NCBI GenBank assembly: GCA_047636995.1
Contig: JBLIGQ010000012.1
Location: 6,998-70,997, forward strand
Direction: 5' to 3'
DNA: 64,000 bases
Source: JAQWQB01 sp047636995
GTDB lineage: Bacteria; Bacteroidota; Bacteroidia; Flavobacteriales_D; Sanyastnellaceae
This document shows, in pieces, positions 35,506-43,766 of this stretch. The notes below the pieces were generated by a model, which did no database searches, was not told the DNA's origin, and worked only from the letters and a program-made list of their open reading frames with translations. The translations under genes were made by a program, and so were the position numbers. Every line of letters begins with the position of its first letter. The stretch's first letter is position 1.

Positions 35506-35721
35506 TCAGTCTTTAACCTCTTCAAATTCTACGTACTCCCCAAGGTCGTCATCGCTCGCTTTTTTCTTCTTCGAAGATTTATCGCGCGGCCCTTCTTGCT
35601 TCGTGTTTGCTTGTCTTCCTGCTTCATAAGCTTCAAAACGATCTTTTTTTCGAACGCGATTAAACAGCCTAACGACATAATAGACAATTGCTGCAACGGC
35701 TAAAAAACGTATAAGGCCCAT
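35506..35721 (-). CDS. DUF4834 family small membrane protein
   Basis: The 71 residues have one N-terminal membrane helix (MGLIRFLAVAAIVYYVVRL). A Lys-rich stretch and an acidic end (DDLGEYVEFEEVKD) follow. This layout matches the Bacteroidota family DUF4834, often encoded upstream of YfhO as here (60 nt apart, same strand). Function unknown. Confidence 0.75.
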   Translation of the reverse strand: MGLIRFLAVAAIVYYVVRLFNRVRKKDRFEAYEAGRQANTKQEGPRDKSSKKKKASDDDLGEYVEFEEVKD

Positions 35722-35741
35722 GAATTAAAAAGAATTTTCAT

Positions 35742-35772
35742 CAAAAGTCGCTATTCAGCAACGAAATTTCAA
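35742..35772 (-). promoter_or_regulatory. promoter candidate for the DUF4834-YfhO operon
   Basis: On the minus strand TTG (35772-35770), a 20-nt spacer and GACTTTTG (35749-35742, one mismatch to TAnnTTTG) lie 20 nt before the ATG at 35721. Confidence 0.4.
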
Positions 35773-35934
35773 ATTTCACACTCACTATTCACTATCGTTA
35801 ACGCTTCCGTTAGTCATAAATAACATGAATGACCATTTTAAAATTGTTTTTCAGACAAAGGTTTGACAAGATTTAAGGAAGGATTTACAAATTTGAATAA
35901 ACCTTAGACCGAAGAAGAAAGCCTTCCTGCGTAG

Positions 35935-36273
35935 GAGAAATTTGCCAGAGAACTACCATTTCTCAAGTTGAAACAGCTCTTTCTCAGCTTTGCATTGCCC
36001 TTCCATCTGTTCAAAATAGCTCCCGATGAAGAGATTGCTGCGCTTCGCGAAAAACTAAAAGAAGACAAGACGTCTACCCAGGTTTTAAACACGCTCGTCA
36101 AATATGCAGGCATTCAAGAATCCTTGAGTTCGTAGCATTTTGTGTTGTAGGACATTGAACACGAAGTACCCATGGTACCATCAATTGAACTGCGCTCGGC
36201 AAACGTAAACCCGATGAGCGAACAAGTTGACCACTTCACCTTTGAGGACCTAAAACTTACGACTACAAGCTAA
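35935..36273 (+). pseudogene. decayed open frame with two in-frame stops
   Basis: Between the DUF4834 gene and the TonB receptor (35722-36385) no intact gene is found. One plus-strand frame stays open for 66 codons (35935-36135; helical text such as DEEIAALREKLKEDKTSTQ), meets TAG at 36133 and again at 36148. It then continues in the same frame for 40 codons to 36273 (ELRSANVNPMSEQVDHFTF). This could be a gene remnant with two nonsense mutations. No family is recognised and there is no good start, so it could also be chance. Confidence 0.3.
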
Positions 36274-36297
36274 AACCAGACGTTCACAAATCCAATG

Positions 36298-36327
36298 TTG
36301 ACAGTGAAGTTATCCTTTCTATCTTCG
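36298..36327 (+). promoter_or_regulatory. promoter of the TonB receptor-DUF4249 operon
   Basis: TTG (36298-36300), a 19-nt spacer and TATCTTCG (36320-36327, one mismatch to TAnnTTTG) lie 58 nt before the ATG at 36386. Confidence 0.45.
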
Positions 36328-36385
36328 TTTCAAAAGCACGAAACTTCCTTCTTTATAGTTCTAAAGTTACCGTTCAACAAAATTC

Positions 36386-38737
36386 ATGAAACATCTTTTT
36401 TCTTTATTCATTGTCTTCTGGGGCTTATTGGCTTTCGGACAGTCTTCGAAAATCACCATTAGCGGAACACTCACAGACGCTAAAACAGGGGAAGAGCTTA
36501 TTGGAGCAACTGTATTTGAAACGAAACAATTGGTTGGGGCGGGCTCCAATATTTACGGCTTTTACAGCCTTACATTAAACGCAGATTCCGTAGAGCTCAT
36601 TTTTAGTTATGTTGGGTACCAGACTGAGAGGAAGAAGCTTTTACTTTCAAGCAGTCTTCGCCTCAATGTGGCCTTGTCACCAGGCACCTTGCTTGATGAG
36701 GCCATTATTTCATCTGAACAAGGAGAGCAGATTCAAGAGCAAACTCAGATGAGCACCATGGATTTAGACATGCTCAAGGTAGAGCAACTCCCTGTTCTTT
36801 TGGGCGAACGGGACATCATGAAAACCATTCAACTTTTGCCTGGTGTTCAGTCAGGAACAGAAGGAGCCAGCGGACTATACGTTCGGGGTGGCGGACCTGA
36901 CCAGAACCTCATCTTACTTGATGGTGTTCCTGTTTACAATGCCTCTCACCTTTTCGGTTTCTTTTCAGTCTTCAACTCAGATGCCATTCGAAATGTAGAA
37001 ATCATCAAAGGAGGCTTCCCCGCGCGCTATGGCGGAAGAACAAGTTCCGTTATAGATATCCGCATGAAAGAAGGGAACATGAAAGAGTTCCACGGCGAAG
37101 GCTCTATTGGAATTATAGCTTCAAAGCTGACTTTGCAAGGCCCAATCAAGAAAGATAAAACTTCATTTCTTGTAAGTGCCCGACGAACGTATATTGACCT
37201 ACTGGCGAGACCTTTCATCTCAGCGGCAGGAAATGGGGAACGCGGGGGGTATTACTTCTATGATGTGAATGCAAAGCTCAACCATATCATCAATGCAGAT
37301 AACCGACTTTTCTTAAGTAGTTATTTCGGGAAAGATCGAGCCTATTTTGGTTTTGACAATAGCGATGTGGGTGATTTTCAGGAATCAAATGATGCCGAGC
37401 TAGCTTGGGGAAATCAAATTGTAGCATTGCGCTGGAACCACATTCACAATTCACGTGCTTTTAGTAATGTAACCGGCACTTATAGTAACTACGGCTTCTT
37501 AGTTGGCAATAAATTCACAAGCACAAGTCCTCTAGGTACTGAGAGAACTGAACTTCGCTATGAATCAGGCATTCGTGATTTTGGTGTTAAATGGGATCTT
37601 GACTTTATTCCGTCTCCAAGTCAATACTGGAAAATGGGAGGTGGATATACCTACCACACCTTTACTCCAGGGATGAATGTCTTTGAAATTGAAAATCCGG
37701 AAGCCAGTCTTGATACTTCTTTTGGATCTAGCACGGTATACGCCCACGAGATTCAGGCTTACATTGAAAACGACTGGAAGATTACGGAAAAGCTGAAGAT
37801 CAATGTCGGCCTTCATTTTGGAGGCTTCTCTGTTAATGATAAATTCTACACTTCTCTTCAGCCAAGGTTGAGTGGAAGGTATTTGCTGAACGAAAAAACA
37901 TCTATCAAAGCCTCTTATGCTAGAATGACACAGTTCATTCACCTCCTCACAAACGTTTCAATTGGTCTACCTACAGATTTATGGCTCCCAGCAACAGACA
38001 ATGTTCGTCCACAAGGAAGTGACCAAATAGCCTTGGGAATGGCCACAAGCCTGAAGAATAATTTTCAATTCTCTGCTGAGATCTATTACAAGTGGATGAC
38101 CAATTTAATTGAATATAAAGATGGAGCTTCGTTTCAAGGAAGTGGAGAAAACTGGGAGAACCTCGTAGAAGTTGGAAAAGGAAATGCCTACGGATTAGAA
38201 TTGCTGCTGGAAAAGAAATCTGGAAAAATAACAGGCTGGGTTGGCTATACCTTAAGTTGGACTAACAGAGAGTTTGAAAATTTGAACTTCGGTGAACCAT
38301 TCCCATATCGTTTTGACAGAAGGCATGATATTGGCCTTGCTTTGTCTTACCATATCAATGACCATATTGACATGGGATTTGTTTGGGTTTATGGGACAGG
38401 GAATGCAGTTACACTTGGAACAACAACCTTTAGCACCTTGACGAATAACCCAAGTGTATTCGGAAACAATGAGTTGTTTTTCGCTCCTCCAGCTGAATAC
38501 TTTGAAGAACGAAATGATTTCAGAATGCCCGCATATCACAGACTTGATGTAGGCATCAATTTGCACAAAGAAACCAAGTTTGGTGAACGCACATGGAGTT
38601 TCGGTCTATACAATATGTACAATAGACAAAACCCATTCTTTTTATACTTCGGTTCAAATGGCGCAGGCGAACAAGGTCTTTTTCAAATTAGTCTTTTCCC
38701 AGTTCTTCCTTCATTTACTTACTCTTTCAAATTTTAA
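36386..38737 (+). CDS. TonB-dependent receptor with carboxypeptidase-like domain
   Basis: The 783-residue outer-membrane protein has a signal peptide (ends FGQS, about residue 20) and a carboxypeptidase-regulatory-like domain (about 24-110). The plug is strong (about 120-235: LPVLLGERDIMKTIQLLPG, YVRGGGPDQNLILLDGVPVY, GFPARYGGRTSSVIDIRMKE). A beta-barrel ends in the terminal aromatic FKF. It is followed 3 nt later by a DUF4249 lipoprotein gene. The TonB receptor-DUF4249 pair is a recurrent Bacteroidota unit, thought to work in uptake or surface binding of an unknown ligand. Length and start are normal. Confidence 0.92.
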   Translation: MKHLFSLFIVFWGLLAFGQSSKITISGTLTDAKTGEELIGATVFETKQLVGAGSNIYGFYSLTLNADSVELIFSYVGYQTERKKLLLSSSLRLNVALSPGTLLDEAIISSEQGEQIQEQTQMSTMDLDMLKVEQLPVLLGERDIMKTIQLLPGVQSGTEGASGLYVRGGGPDQNLILLDGVPVYNASHLFGFFSVFNSDAIRNVEIIKGGFPARYGGRTSSVIDIRMKEGNMKEFHGEGSIGIIASKLTLQGPIKKDKTSFLVSARRTYIDLLARPFISAAGNGERGGYYFYDVNAKLNHIINADNRLFLSSYFGKDRAYFGFDNSDVGDFQESNDAELAWGNQIVALRWNHIHNSRAFSNVTGTYSNYGFLVGNKFTSTSPLGTERTELRYESGIRDFGVKWDLDFIPSPSQYWKMGGGYTYHTFTPGMNVFEIENPEASLDTSFGSSTVYAHEIQAYIENDWKITEKLKINVGLHFGGFSVNDKFYTSLQPRLSGRYLLNEKTSIKASYARMTQFIHLLTNVSIGLPTDLWLPATDNVRPQGSDQIALGMATSLKNNFQFSAEIYYKWMTNLIEYKDGASFQGSGENWENLVEVGKGNAYGLELLLEKKSGKITGWVGYTLSWTNREFENLNFGEPFPYRFDRRHDIGLALSYHINDHIDMGFVWVYGTGNAVTLGTTTFSTLTNNPSVFGNNELFFAPPAEYFEERNDFRMPAYHRLDVGINLHKETKFGERTWSFGLYNMYNRQNPFFLYFGSNGAGEQGLFQISLFPVLPSFTYSFKF

Positions 38738-38740
38738 GAC

Positions 38741-39595
38741 ATGAACTATTTTCTTTTCACCTTGATCTGCTGCTTGAGTTTAACCTCCTGCCAAAAAGAG
38801 ATTCCATTCGACATTGATGATGACGGAAAAAAGATCGTGCTCAACAGCTTCATTGGCCCAAACATGGAAAGTGTGGTTGTCTATTTATCTCAAAGCCAGA
38901 GCGTCATTAGCAGCACACCCATTCAGGTTATATCGAACGCAACGGTTCAGCTCTTTAAGAACGGCACTAATCTGGGTAACATGGTAAGTGACGGAGATGG
39001 TAAATTCACTTTAGAACACACTCCAGAAGCAGGAGCAACTTACAGAGTAGAGGCTTCAGCTGAGGGACTAGATCCTGTTCACGCAGAAACAAGAATCCCA
39101 AATGAGCCTGTAATTGCTTCGGTTAGTACTGCCGAATTGTTTGAGCAAGAATTCTCTTTTGAGTTGGTTCTTTCTGATAACGGAAATCAAGAGAATTATT
39201 ACCAATTATTGATGGTTATACTTGATGACGTTGGCGGAAATCCTTCAATCATCAGTTTCTCAACGAACTCACCTCTGTTGGCCAATCAGGGCAACCCATT
39301 TGGCGGGGAGGAAGATGGTACAGAATACTTTTATACAGGTGCCTTCTTCACAGATGATGCCTTCAGCGGTGAAAGTATATCCCTTGACCTATCAGCATTT
39401 TATACTTCATCAACAACGGCCATACAATATCTAAGTTGTACTGAAGAATACTACCTCTACAAGCTCACCTTAGAAAATTTCTATGAAAACAATGATAATC
39501 CGTTTGCACAACCTGTTCAGATTTATTCAAATATTGAGGGCGGATTGGGAATCTTCGCCGGGTATTCTTTTGACCAAGTGAACATCTTCAATTGA
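38741..39595 (+). CDS. DUF4249 family outer-membrane lipoprotein
   Basis: The 284-residue protein has a lipoprotein signal with lipobox ending at Cys17 (SLTSC). An Ig-like beta domain follows (about 25-130: KIVLNSFIGPNMESVVVYLS, then RVEASAEGLDPVHAETRIP), then a longer C-terminal domain typical of DUF4249. It is translated directly after its TonB receptor partner (3 nt gap), so the two probably form a surface complex. Function beyond that is unknown. Confidence 0.87.
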   Translation: MNYFLFTLICCLSLTSCQKEIPFDIDDDGKKIVLNSFIGPNMESVVVYLSQSQSVISSTPIQVISNATVQLFKNGTNLGNMVSDGDGKFTLEHTPEAGATYRVEASAEGLDPVHAETRIPNEPVIASVSTAELFEQEFSFELVLSDNGNQENYYQLLMVILDDVGGNPSIISFSTNSPLLANQGNPFGGEEDGTEYFYTGAFFTDDAFSGESISLDLSAFYTSSTTAIQYLSCTEEYYLYKLTLENFYENNDNPFAQPVQIYSNIEGGLGIFAGYSFDQVNIFN

Positions 39596-39669
39596 TCCCG
39601 TTTTTTTTTAGATTCCAAGACGCACTCCAAGTGCAAATTGCCATCTTTGTGCAATCTATAGTTGTTAGA

Positions 39670-40527
39670 ATGAGATTAGTACTGTTGATCATGGCTGTTT
39701 TTACTGTTGGCGCTAGCGTGAGTGCACAAACGCCATTGACGAAAAAAAACAATAAAGGAAGGTTTTACGCCTATTGGGGCTGGAACCGTGCATTGTATTC
39801 TAACTCAGACATTCATTTCACGGGGGACGGTTACGACTTCACTCTTTTGGGAGTGCGTGCCAATGATCGTCAAAGTGAATTTGGTTTAACCCCTTTTTTT
39901 CAACTTGGAACCATTACCATTCCACAAACGAATTTTCGTCTGGGCTACTATTTTAATGATAAATGGAGTGTCTCAGGAGCTGATGACCACATGAAGTATG
40001 TGATGGTCAAGAACCAGACGGCCGTTATTGATGGCTCTATTTCAGGCTCTAACACAGATTATGACGGAGATTACAATGAAGACCACTTATTGCTTTCCCC
40101 TGATTTCCTCCGCTACGAACACACCGATGGCTTGAACTACATAAATGTAGAATTGAGAAGGCATTTTGAAGTTTACAATTATAAAAATTTAAACAAATTT
40201 TCTGTAAATGCATTTGCAGGTGGCGGACTAGGCTTTCTGATGCCTAAAACCAATGCTACTTTACTTGCGAATGAGCGCCATGATGAATTTCATCTTGCAG
40301 GATGGGGAAGTGGCTTGGTGGCAGGATTAGACCTCACTTTCTGGCAAGTTTTCTTTGTACAAATAGAAACCAAGGGAGGTTACATTTCAATGCCTAACAT
40401 TCGGACTACCCAATTTAAAGCAGACAAAGCGAGTCAGAATTTCTTCTACTGGCAGTCTGTATTTTGTTTTGGAGGCAAATTCGGATTCAACAAAAAGGAA
40501 AAATCTGTTATTCCCGCAATAAAGTAA
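39670..40527 (+). CDS. outer membrane beta-barrel protein, hypothetical
   Basis: From the ATG at 39670 the 285-residue protein has a signal peptide (MRLVLLIMAVFTVGASVSAQ). A barrel-like sequence of alternating strands follows (GRFYAYWGWNRALYSNSDIHF, then FRLGYYFNDKWSVSGADDHMKYVM). A Gly-rich strand FAGGGLGFLMPK comes near the end. Bacteroidota encode many such uncharacterised barrels. It starts 74 nt after the DUF4249 gene and may be part of that unit. An in-frame extension upstream to 39592 would bury the signal peptide. Confidence 0.75.
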   Translation: MRLVLLIMAVFTVGASVSAQTPLTKKNNKGRFYAYWGWNRALYSNSDIHFTGDGYDFTLLGVRANDRQSEFGLTPFFQLGTITIPQTNFRLGYYFNDKWSVSGADDHMKYVMVKNQTAVIDGSISGSNTDYDGDYNEDHLLLSPDFLRYEHTDGLNYINVELRRHFEVYNYKNLNKFSVNAFAGGGLGFLMPKTNATLLANERHDEFHLAGWGSGLVAGLDLTFWQVFFVQIETKGGYISMPNIRTTQFKADKASQNFFYWQSVFCFGGKFGFNKKEKSVIPAIK

Positions 40528-40560
40528 AGTTGTAAATTGATCTCTAACCAAAAAGGAATC

Positions 40561-40899
40561 ATGGCTTACAACGAATTTCTTGCAGACCGCATTCGACGGT
40601 TTTTCTCAGATCAAAAAGTCCCTACGAAAGAACAGAAAATGATGGGAGGCCTCTGCTTCATGGTAGATGATAAAATGTGCTGTGGGGTTGTAGGAGATGA
40701 GTTCATGGGACGCATTGGCGAAGCATCAGAACGCGACATGCAAGACCTGGAAGGTTGCAGACCAATGGATTTTGCGGGAAAACGAATGAGAGGCTATGTC
40801 TTTGTTTCTGCTGAAGGAGTAGACAACGAAGATGATCTTGATCAATGGTTAGAAGCGTGTCTAGACTTCAACCCAAGGGCAGAATCAAGCAAGATATAG
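40561..40899 (+). CDS. TfoX/Sxy family protein (N-terminal domain only)
   Basis: The 112-residue protein matches the TfoX N-terminal domain: EQKMMGGLCFMVDDKMCCGVVGDEFMGRIG and a C-terminal AGKRMRGYVFVSAEGVD. In gammaproteobacteria TfoX/Sxy controls competence. Stand-alone N-terminal-domain proteins in Bacteroidota have no proven role. The ATG at 40561 has an AGGA-like site at 40554-40557 and is preferred over the TTG at 40537. Confidence 0.83.
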   Translation: MAYNEFLADRIRRFFSDQKVPTKEQKMMGGLCFMVDDKMCCGVVGDEFMGRIGEASERDMQDLEGCRPMDFAGKRMRGYVFVSAEGVDNEDDLDQWLEACLDFNPRAESSKI

Positions 40900-40960
40900 C
40901 ACTCAATCATCAATATATTTATTTAATTTTCAGCTACTTACGCTTTGTTTTCTGCAATGC

Positions 40961-40992
40961 TTGGAAGTAATAGATAAACTTAAATATCTTTG
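40961..40992 (+). promoter_or_regulatory. promoter of tRNA-Leu
   Basis: TTG (40961-40963), a 21-nt spacer and a perfect TATCTTTG (40985-40992) lie 23 nt upstream of the tRNA 5' end. Confidence 0.65.
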
Positions 40993-41015
40993 CGCCTTGC
41001 TCAACCCAATATTTC

Positions 41016-41101
41016 GCCCGGATGGTGGAATTGGTAGACACGCAGGACTTAAAATCCTGTGGTCAGTAATGGCCGTGCGGGTTCGACCCCCGCTCCGGGT
41101 A
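41016..41101 (+). tRNA. tRNA-Leu (anticodon UAA)
   Basis: The acceptor stem GCCCGGA (41016-41022) pairs with TCCGGGT (41094-41100). The anticodon stem CAGGA/TCCTG encloses TAA at 41050-41052. A long variable arm follows and then the T-loop GTTCGAC. This is a class II tRNA, as expected for leucine. The 3' CCA is not encoded (A then CAG). Confidence 0.96.
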
Positions 41102-41104
41102 CAG

Positions 41105-41139
41105 AAAGCCTTGTAGTTTTAGACTGCAGGGCTTTTTTG
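41105..41139 (+). terminator. rho-independent terminator of tRNA-Leu
   Basis: A 12-bp stem AAAGCCTTGTAG (41105-41116) pairs with CTGCAGGGCTTT (41124-41135) and is followed by Ts, right after the tRNA 3' end. Confidence 0.85.
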
Positions 41140-41430
41140 TTGTCGCTCAGCAATGACTGAAGTAACCCACATCCATTACTCTTCCTCATTGCTATTAGAT
41201 AAATACCAGACGAAATGGGAGAAACAAGAAATAGCATGGAGCAATTGCCAGCAAGCCGCATAGACCTATGTCTCTTTTTTGTTCTGCTAAATGAGCGGTT
41301 CCTTAAGTTTCACGAAAAAAATGTAGAAGGACTAGTCCAAAAACCAAAGGCTCAAAAGCAAGTTGCAAATGCATCGCTTTCGCGCATGGCATGACTAACC
41401 CTGAAACCTCACATCAAAATATTGGAAACA
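41140..41430. other. gene-free spacer between the two tRNA units
   Basis: No convincing gene is present. One plus-strand frame reads THIHYSSSLLLDKYQTKWE near 41160-41215, which faintly recalls the start of GIY-YIG nucleases often found beside tRNA genes. A stop follows and the rest does not match. Frames over the tRNAs themselves are artefacts. Confidence 0.4.
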
Positions 41431-41431
41431 A

Positions 41432-41457
41432 AAAAGCCACTCTTTCGAGTGGCTTTT
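41432..41457 (-). terminator. rho-independent terminator of tRNA-Gly
   Basis: AAAAGCCACTC (41432-41442) pairs with GAGTGGCTTTT (41447-41457). Read on the minus strand it lies 6 nt past the tRNA-Gly 3' end and ends in a T-run. Confidence 0.85.
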
Positions 41458-41463
41458 ATCTTG

Positions 41464-41535
41464 AGCGAGAAACGAGATTCGAACTCGCGACCCCAACCTT
41501 GGCAAGGTTGTGCTCTACCACTGAGCTATTCTCGC
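41464..41535 (-). tRNA. tRNA-Gly (anticodon GCC)
   Basis: Read on the minus strand it begins GCGAGAATAGCTCAGTGGTA, has the anticodon loop CTTGCCAAG (GCC) and T-loop GTTCGAATC, and closes with TCTCGC pairing to the 5' end. Length is 72 nt; CCA is not encoded. Confidence 0.96.
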
Positions 41536-41565
41536 GTGGTGCATTAATCTGCTCAAGAGCGGGAG

Positions 41566-41595
41566 CAAATTTAACACATATTTTTATTCTGTCAA
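41566..41595 (-). promoter_or_regulatory. promoter of tRNA-Gly
   Basis: On the minus strand TTG (41595-41593), a 19-nt spacer and a perfect TAAATTTG (41573-41566) lie 30 nt upstream of the tRNA. Confidence 0.65.
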
Positions 41596-41637
41596 GCAAG
41601 TATGCAAAATGAGGTGTGCTTTTTTTCTCTAAAGGCG

Positions 41638-42873
41638 TTAAACTAGTTCGTTTTCAGCTAAATAGGAAACAACTTGAAGTGTAGCTCCTGATCGCTCAGC
41701 AACATATGCTTTTGCTTTCGCTCCTCTCTCCTTCCGCTGAACATCATCACTCACAAGGGATTCCAGCACATTCGTCAATTTATGCGGTTCTTGAACGCAA
41801 ACGGCTCCCCCATTTGCGATAAGCCCTTTAGCTTCTATGAATTTCTCATAATTGGGACCAAAAACAACCGGGACTCCATATACAGCAGCTTCCAATGTAT
41901 TGTGAATTCCAGCACCAAATCCTCCTCCTATTAATGCAATGTCTGCTTCGCGAAAAATGCGACTTAATAGCCCCATCTGGTCAACGAGTAAAACTTGCCT
42001 TGATTCAGCTATCCCTCTATTTATTCCTGAAAACCGCGAAATCATGTTTCCAAACGAAGCTTCTATTTGCTGCAAATGACCTTCGCCAATTTCATGGGGA
42101 ACAATCACTAATTTGACAGATGGATTCCCTTTCGCAAAAGTTAACAATGCCTTTTCTTCAGGCCCCCAGCTGCTGCCTGCAACAACACATACTGATTCAC
42201 CTTTGAAGGTTTTAACCATTTCAACCGAAAAGGAATGTGCTGCGATATCTAGCACACGGTCAAAACGTGTGTCACCACTCAAATCAGCAGAGATCCCAAT
42301 TTGCTTCGCCAAAACACAACTCTCTTCATTTTGCATAAAGGCGTGAGAAAAAGCTTTCATTCTTGAACGAAACCAACCACCGTATGGCTTTAAAAACACA
42401 TGCGAAGGACGAAAAATCCCGCTCACAAGCACTGTTGGAACGTTCTTCTGCTTTAAGACTCCAAGTAAATTCATCCAGAACTCATACTTGACGAAAAGTG
42501 CTACTCTCGGATTGAGCAACTGAACAAAATCAACCGCATTTTTCTGGGTATCTAAGGGCAGGTATAAAACCACATCAGCTCCTTCCCAGTCTTTACGCAT
42601 CTCAAAACCAGACGGGGAAAAAAAAGTAAGTACAATTGGTGTTTCAGGAAAACGCTTGCGCAATGCTTCAAGGACCGGTCTGCCCTGTTCGAATTCACCA
42701 AGCGATGCACTATGAAGCCAGATAGGACGCTCAATACCGCGCAGCTTTTCAGCGTACTGATTGCGCCAATCTTTTCGCCCTGAAATCCACAGCTTTGCTT
42801 TTGGGTTGAACAAGGCTGCCAGACGTAAGATCAAGCCATAAAAGTAAATACCGAACTGATAAAAAAAACCCAT
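41638..42873 (-). CDS. waaA: 3-deoxy-D-manno-octulosonic acid (Kdo) transferase
   Basis: From the ATG at 42873 the 411-residue protein has an N-terminal membrane anchor (GFFYQFGIYFYGLILRLAALF). The WaaA catalytic Glu lies in WLHSASLGEFEQGRPVLEAL, and the GT-B second domain has VVAGSSWGPEEKALL and GGGFGAGIHNTLEAAVYGVPVVFGP. It transfers Kdo from CMP-Kdo to lipid IV-A, a core step of lipopolysaccharide synthesis at the inner face of the inner membrane. The frame extends to 42924, but that would overlap the upstream gene by 51 nt; the ATG at 42873 overlaps its stop by a single base (TGATG). Confidence 0.94.
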   Translation of the reverse strand: MGFFYQFGIYFYGLILRLAALFNPKAKLWISGRKDWRNQYAEKLRGIERPIWLHSASLGEFEQGRPVLEALRKRFPETPIVLTFFSPSGFEMRKDWEGADVVLYLPLDTQKNAVDFVQLLNPRVALFVKYEFWMNLLGVLKQKNVPTVLVSGIFRPSHVFLKPYGGWFRSRMKAFSHAFMQNEESCVLAKQIGISADLSGDTRFDRVLDIAAHSFSVEMVKTFKGESVCVVAGSSWGPEEKALLTFAKGNPSVKLVIVPHEIGEGHLQQIEASFGNMISRFSGINRGIAESRQVLLVDQMGLLSRIFREADIALIGGGFGAGIHNTLEAAVYGVPVVFGPNYEKFIEAKGLIANGGAVCVQEPHKLTNVLESLVSDDVQRKERGAKAKAYVAERSGATLQVVSYLAENELV

Positions 42874-43661
42874 CAATCGTAGTAAAATTCTCTTCCTGTA
42901 CGTTTGTACATATGAATTACCCACCCCACTTTAAAGCCATAAAGAATATCTGTTCTGGGAGCATTATCTTTTACCTGAGTGTCAAAGTTCAGCTCTCTTC
43001 GTCCCCTTGTGAATCCTTCATAAAACTCGAATCCCGCGTAAAAATTCGAAAGCTTGTTATCGCTCATATGGAAGTAGCCTAAAAACTGACTAAAAACAAT
43101 TCCATTGGTCAACCGATCATACCCTTTGATGTACTCCCCTTCAAGTTGAGTAACAAGATCTTCTTGCGTCTCAAGTCGAATCTTATGCTGCATCAATCCG
43201 ACACCGCCTTTGATCATGATACCTGAATTCGGATTGGAATTTTTCAATGAGAGAATCTTTCCAACGTTCACAGTGGTGATTGACCCTCTTTCTAGAATCA
43301 GCACTTTTGCCAAACCGCCTTCATTGTTTATGATGAATCCTCCATCAGTGGTGAGGTTTTGCATTAGCCCTTCTTCATTCACTTGCTTCCCGAAGAGGTA
43401 GCTCCACTCAGCTCCAAAAATCCAGTTTTTCTTTGTTTTCAAATGAAAAGCCAATCCAACTGCAGAATTCACGCCGAAACGCTGTTCCATATCGGCTGCT
43501 GGAAGTTGCAAACCATAGTTGAAACTAATGTGAGGACTGAAAACCACAGAATCGCGAACGTTACGCTGTGCAGAAGCTGAATTAGAAATCAGAAAAAACC
43601 CAACGCTCACGAACAAAGCGAACATGGTAGGGCATAGCGTGCAGATGTAAAGGTTTCTCAT
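42873..43661 (-). CDS. outer-membrane beta-barrel-like protein, hypothetical
   Basis: The 262-residue protein begins MRNLYICTLCPTMFALFVSVG with a signal peptide (cleaved after SASAQ). Strand-rich text with Gly and aromatic residues follows (VGLAFHLKTKKNWIFGAEWSY, then NSGIMIKGGVGLMQHKI). The end, GFKVGWVIHMYKRTGREFYYD, resembles a closing strand. It is translationally coupled to waaA (1-nt overlap), suggesting an envelope role. The start at 43661 fits a strong promoter 18 nt upstream, better than 43682. Confidence 0.72.
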   Translation of the reverse strand: MRNLYICTLCPTMFALFVSVGFFLISNSASAQRNVRDSVVFSPHISFNYGLQLPAADMEQRFGVNSAVGLAFHLKTKKNWIFGAEWSYLFGKQVNEEGLMQNLTTDGGFIINNEGGLAKVLILERGSITTVNVGKILSLKNSNPNSGIMIKGGVGLMQHKIRLETQEDLVTQLEGEYIKGYDRLTNGIVFSQFLGYFHMSDNKLSNFYAGFEFYEGFTRGRRELNFDTQVKDNAPRTDILYGFKVGWVIHMYKRTGREFYYD

Positions 43662-43679
43662 AGAAAGAATTAACAAGTT

Positions 43680-43709
43680 CAAATTTAGGTCAAATCCTAC
43701 TTCCTACAA
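43680..43709 (-). promoter_or_regulatory. promoter of the outer-membrane protein-waaA operon
   Basis: On the minus strand TTG (43709-43707), a 19-nt spacer and a perfect TAAATTTG (43687-43680) lie 18 nt before the ATG at 43661. Confidence 0.65.
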
Positions 43710-43733
43710 AGGATGCAAGTGCACTAAATGGCT

Positions 43734-43741
43734 TATATTTG
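43734..43741 (+). promoter_or_regulatory. -7 box of the nucleotide-sugar operon
   Basis: TATATTTG matches TAnnTTTG exactly, 25 nt before the ATG at 43767. No clear -33 TTG is present at the right distance. It is divergent from and only 25 nt away from the opposing promoter. Confidence 0.5.
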
Positions 43742-43766
43742 CATCGATTTTGAGCTATCGTTATTT

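Noticed and set aside
41049..41261. Minus-strand 70-aa open frame with text like GAGVEPARPLL
   Set aside because: It is the antisense translation of the tRNA-Leu gene plus spacer, a well-known annotation artefact.
41150..41400. Possible GIY-YIG nuclease remnant between the tRNAs
   Set aside because: Only a dozen or so residues faintly match the family opening; the catalytic part is absent, so it was not called as a pseudogene.
41391..41612. Plus-strand 73-aa open frame with ETRFELATPTLARLCSTTEL
   Set aside because: It is the antisense translation of tRNA-Gly and its terminator, not a gene.
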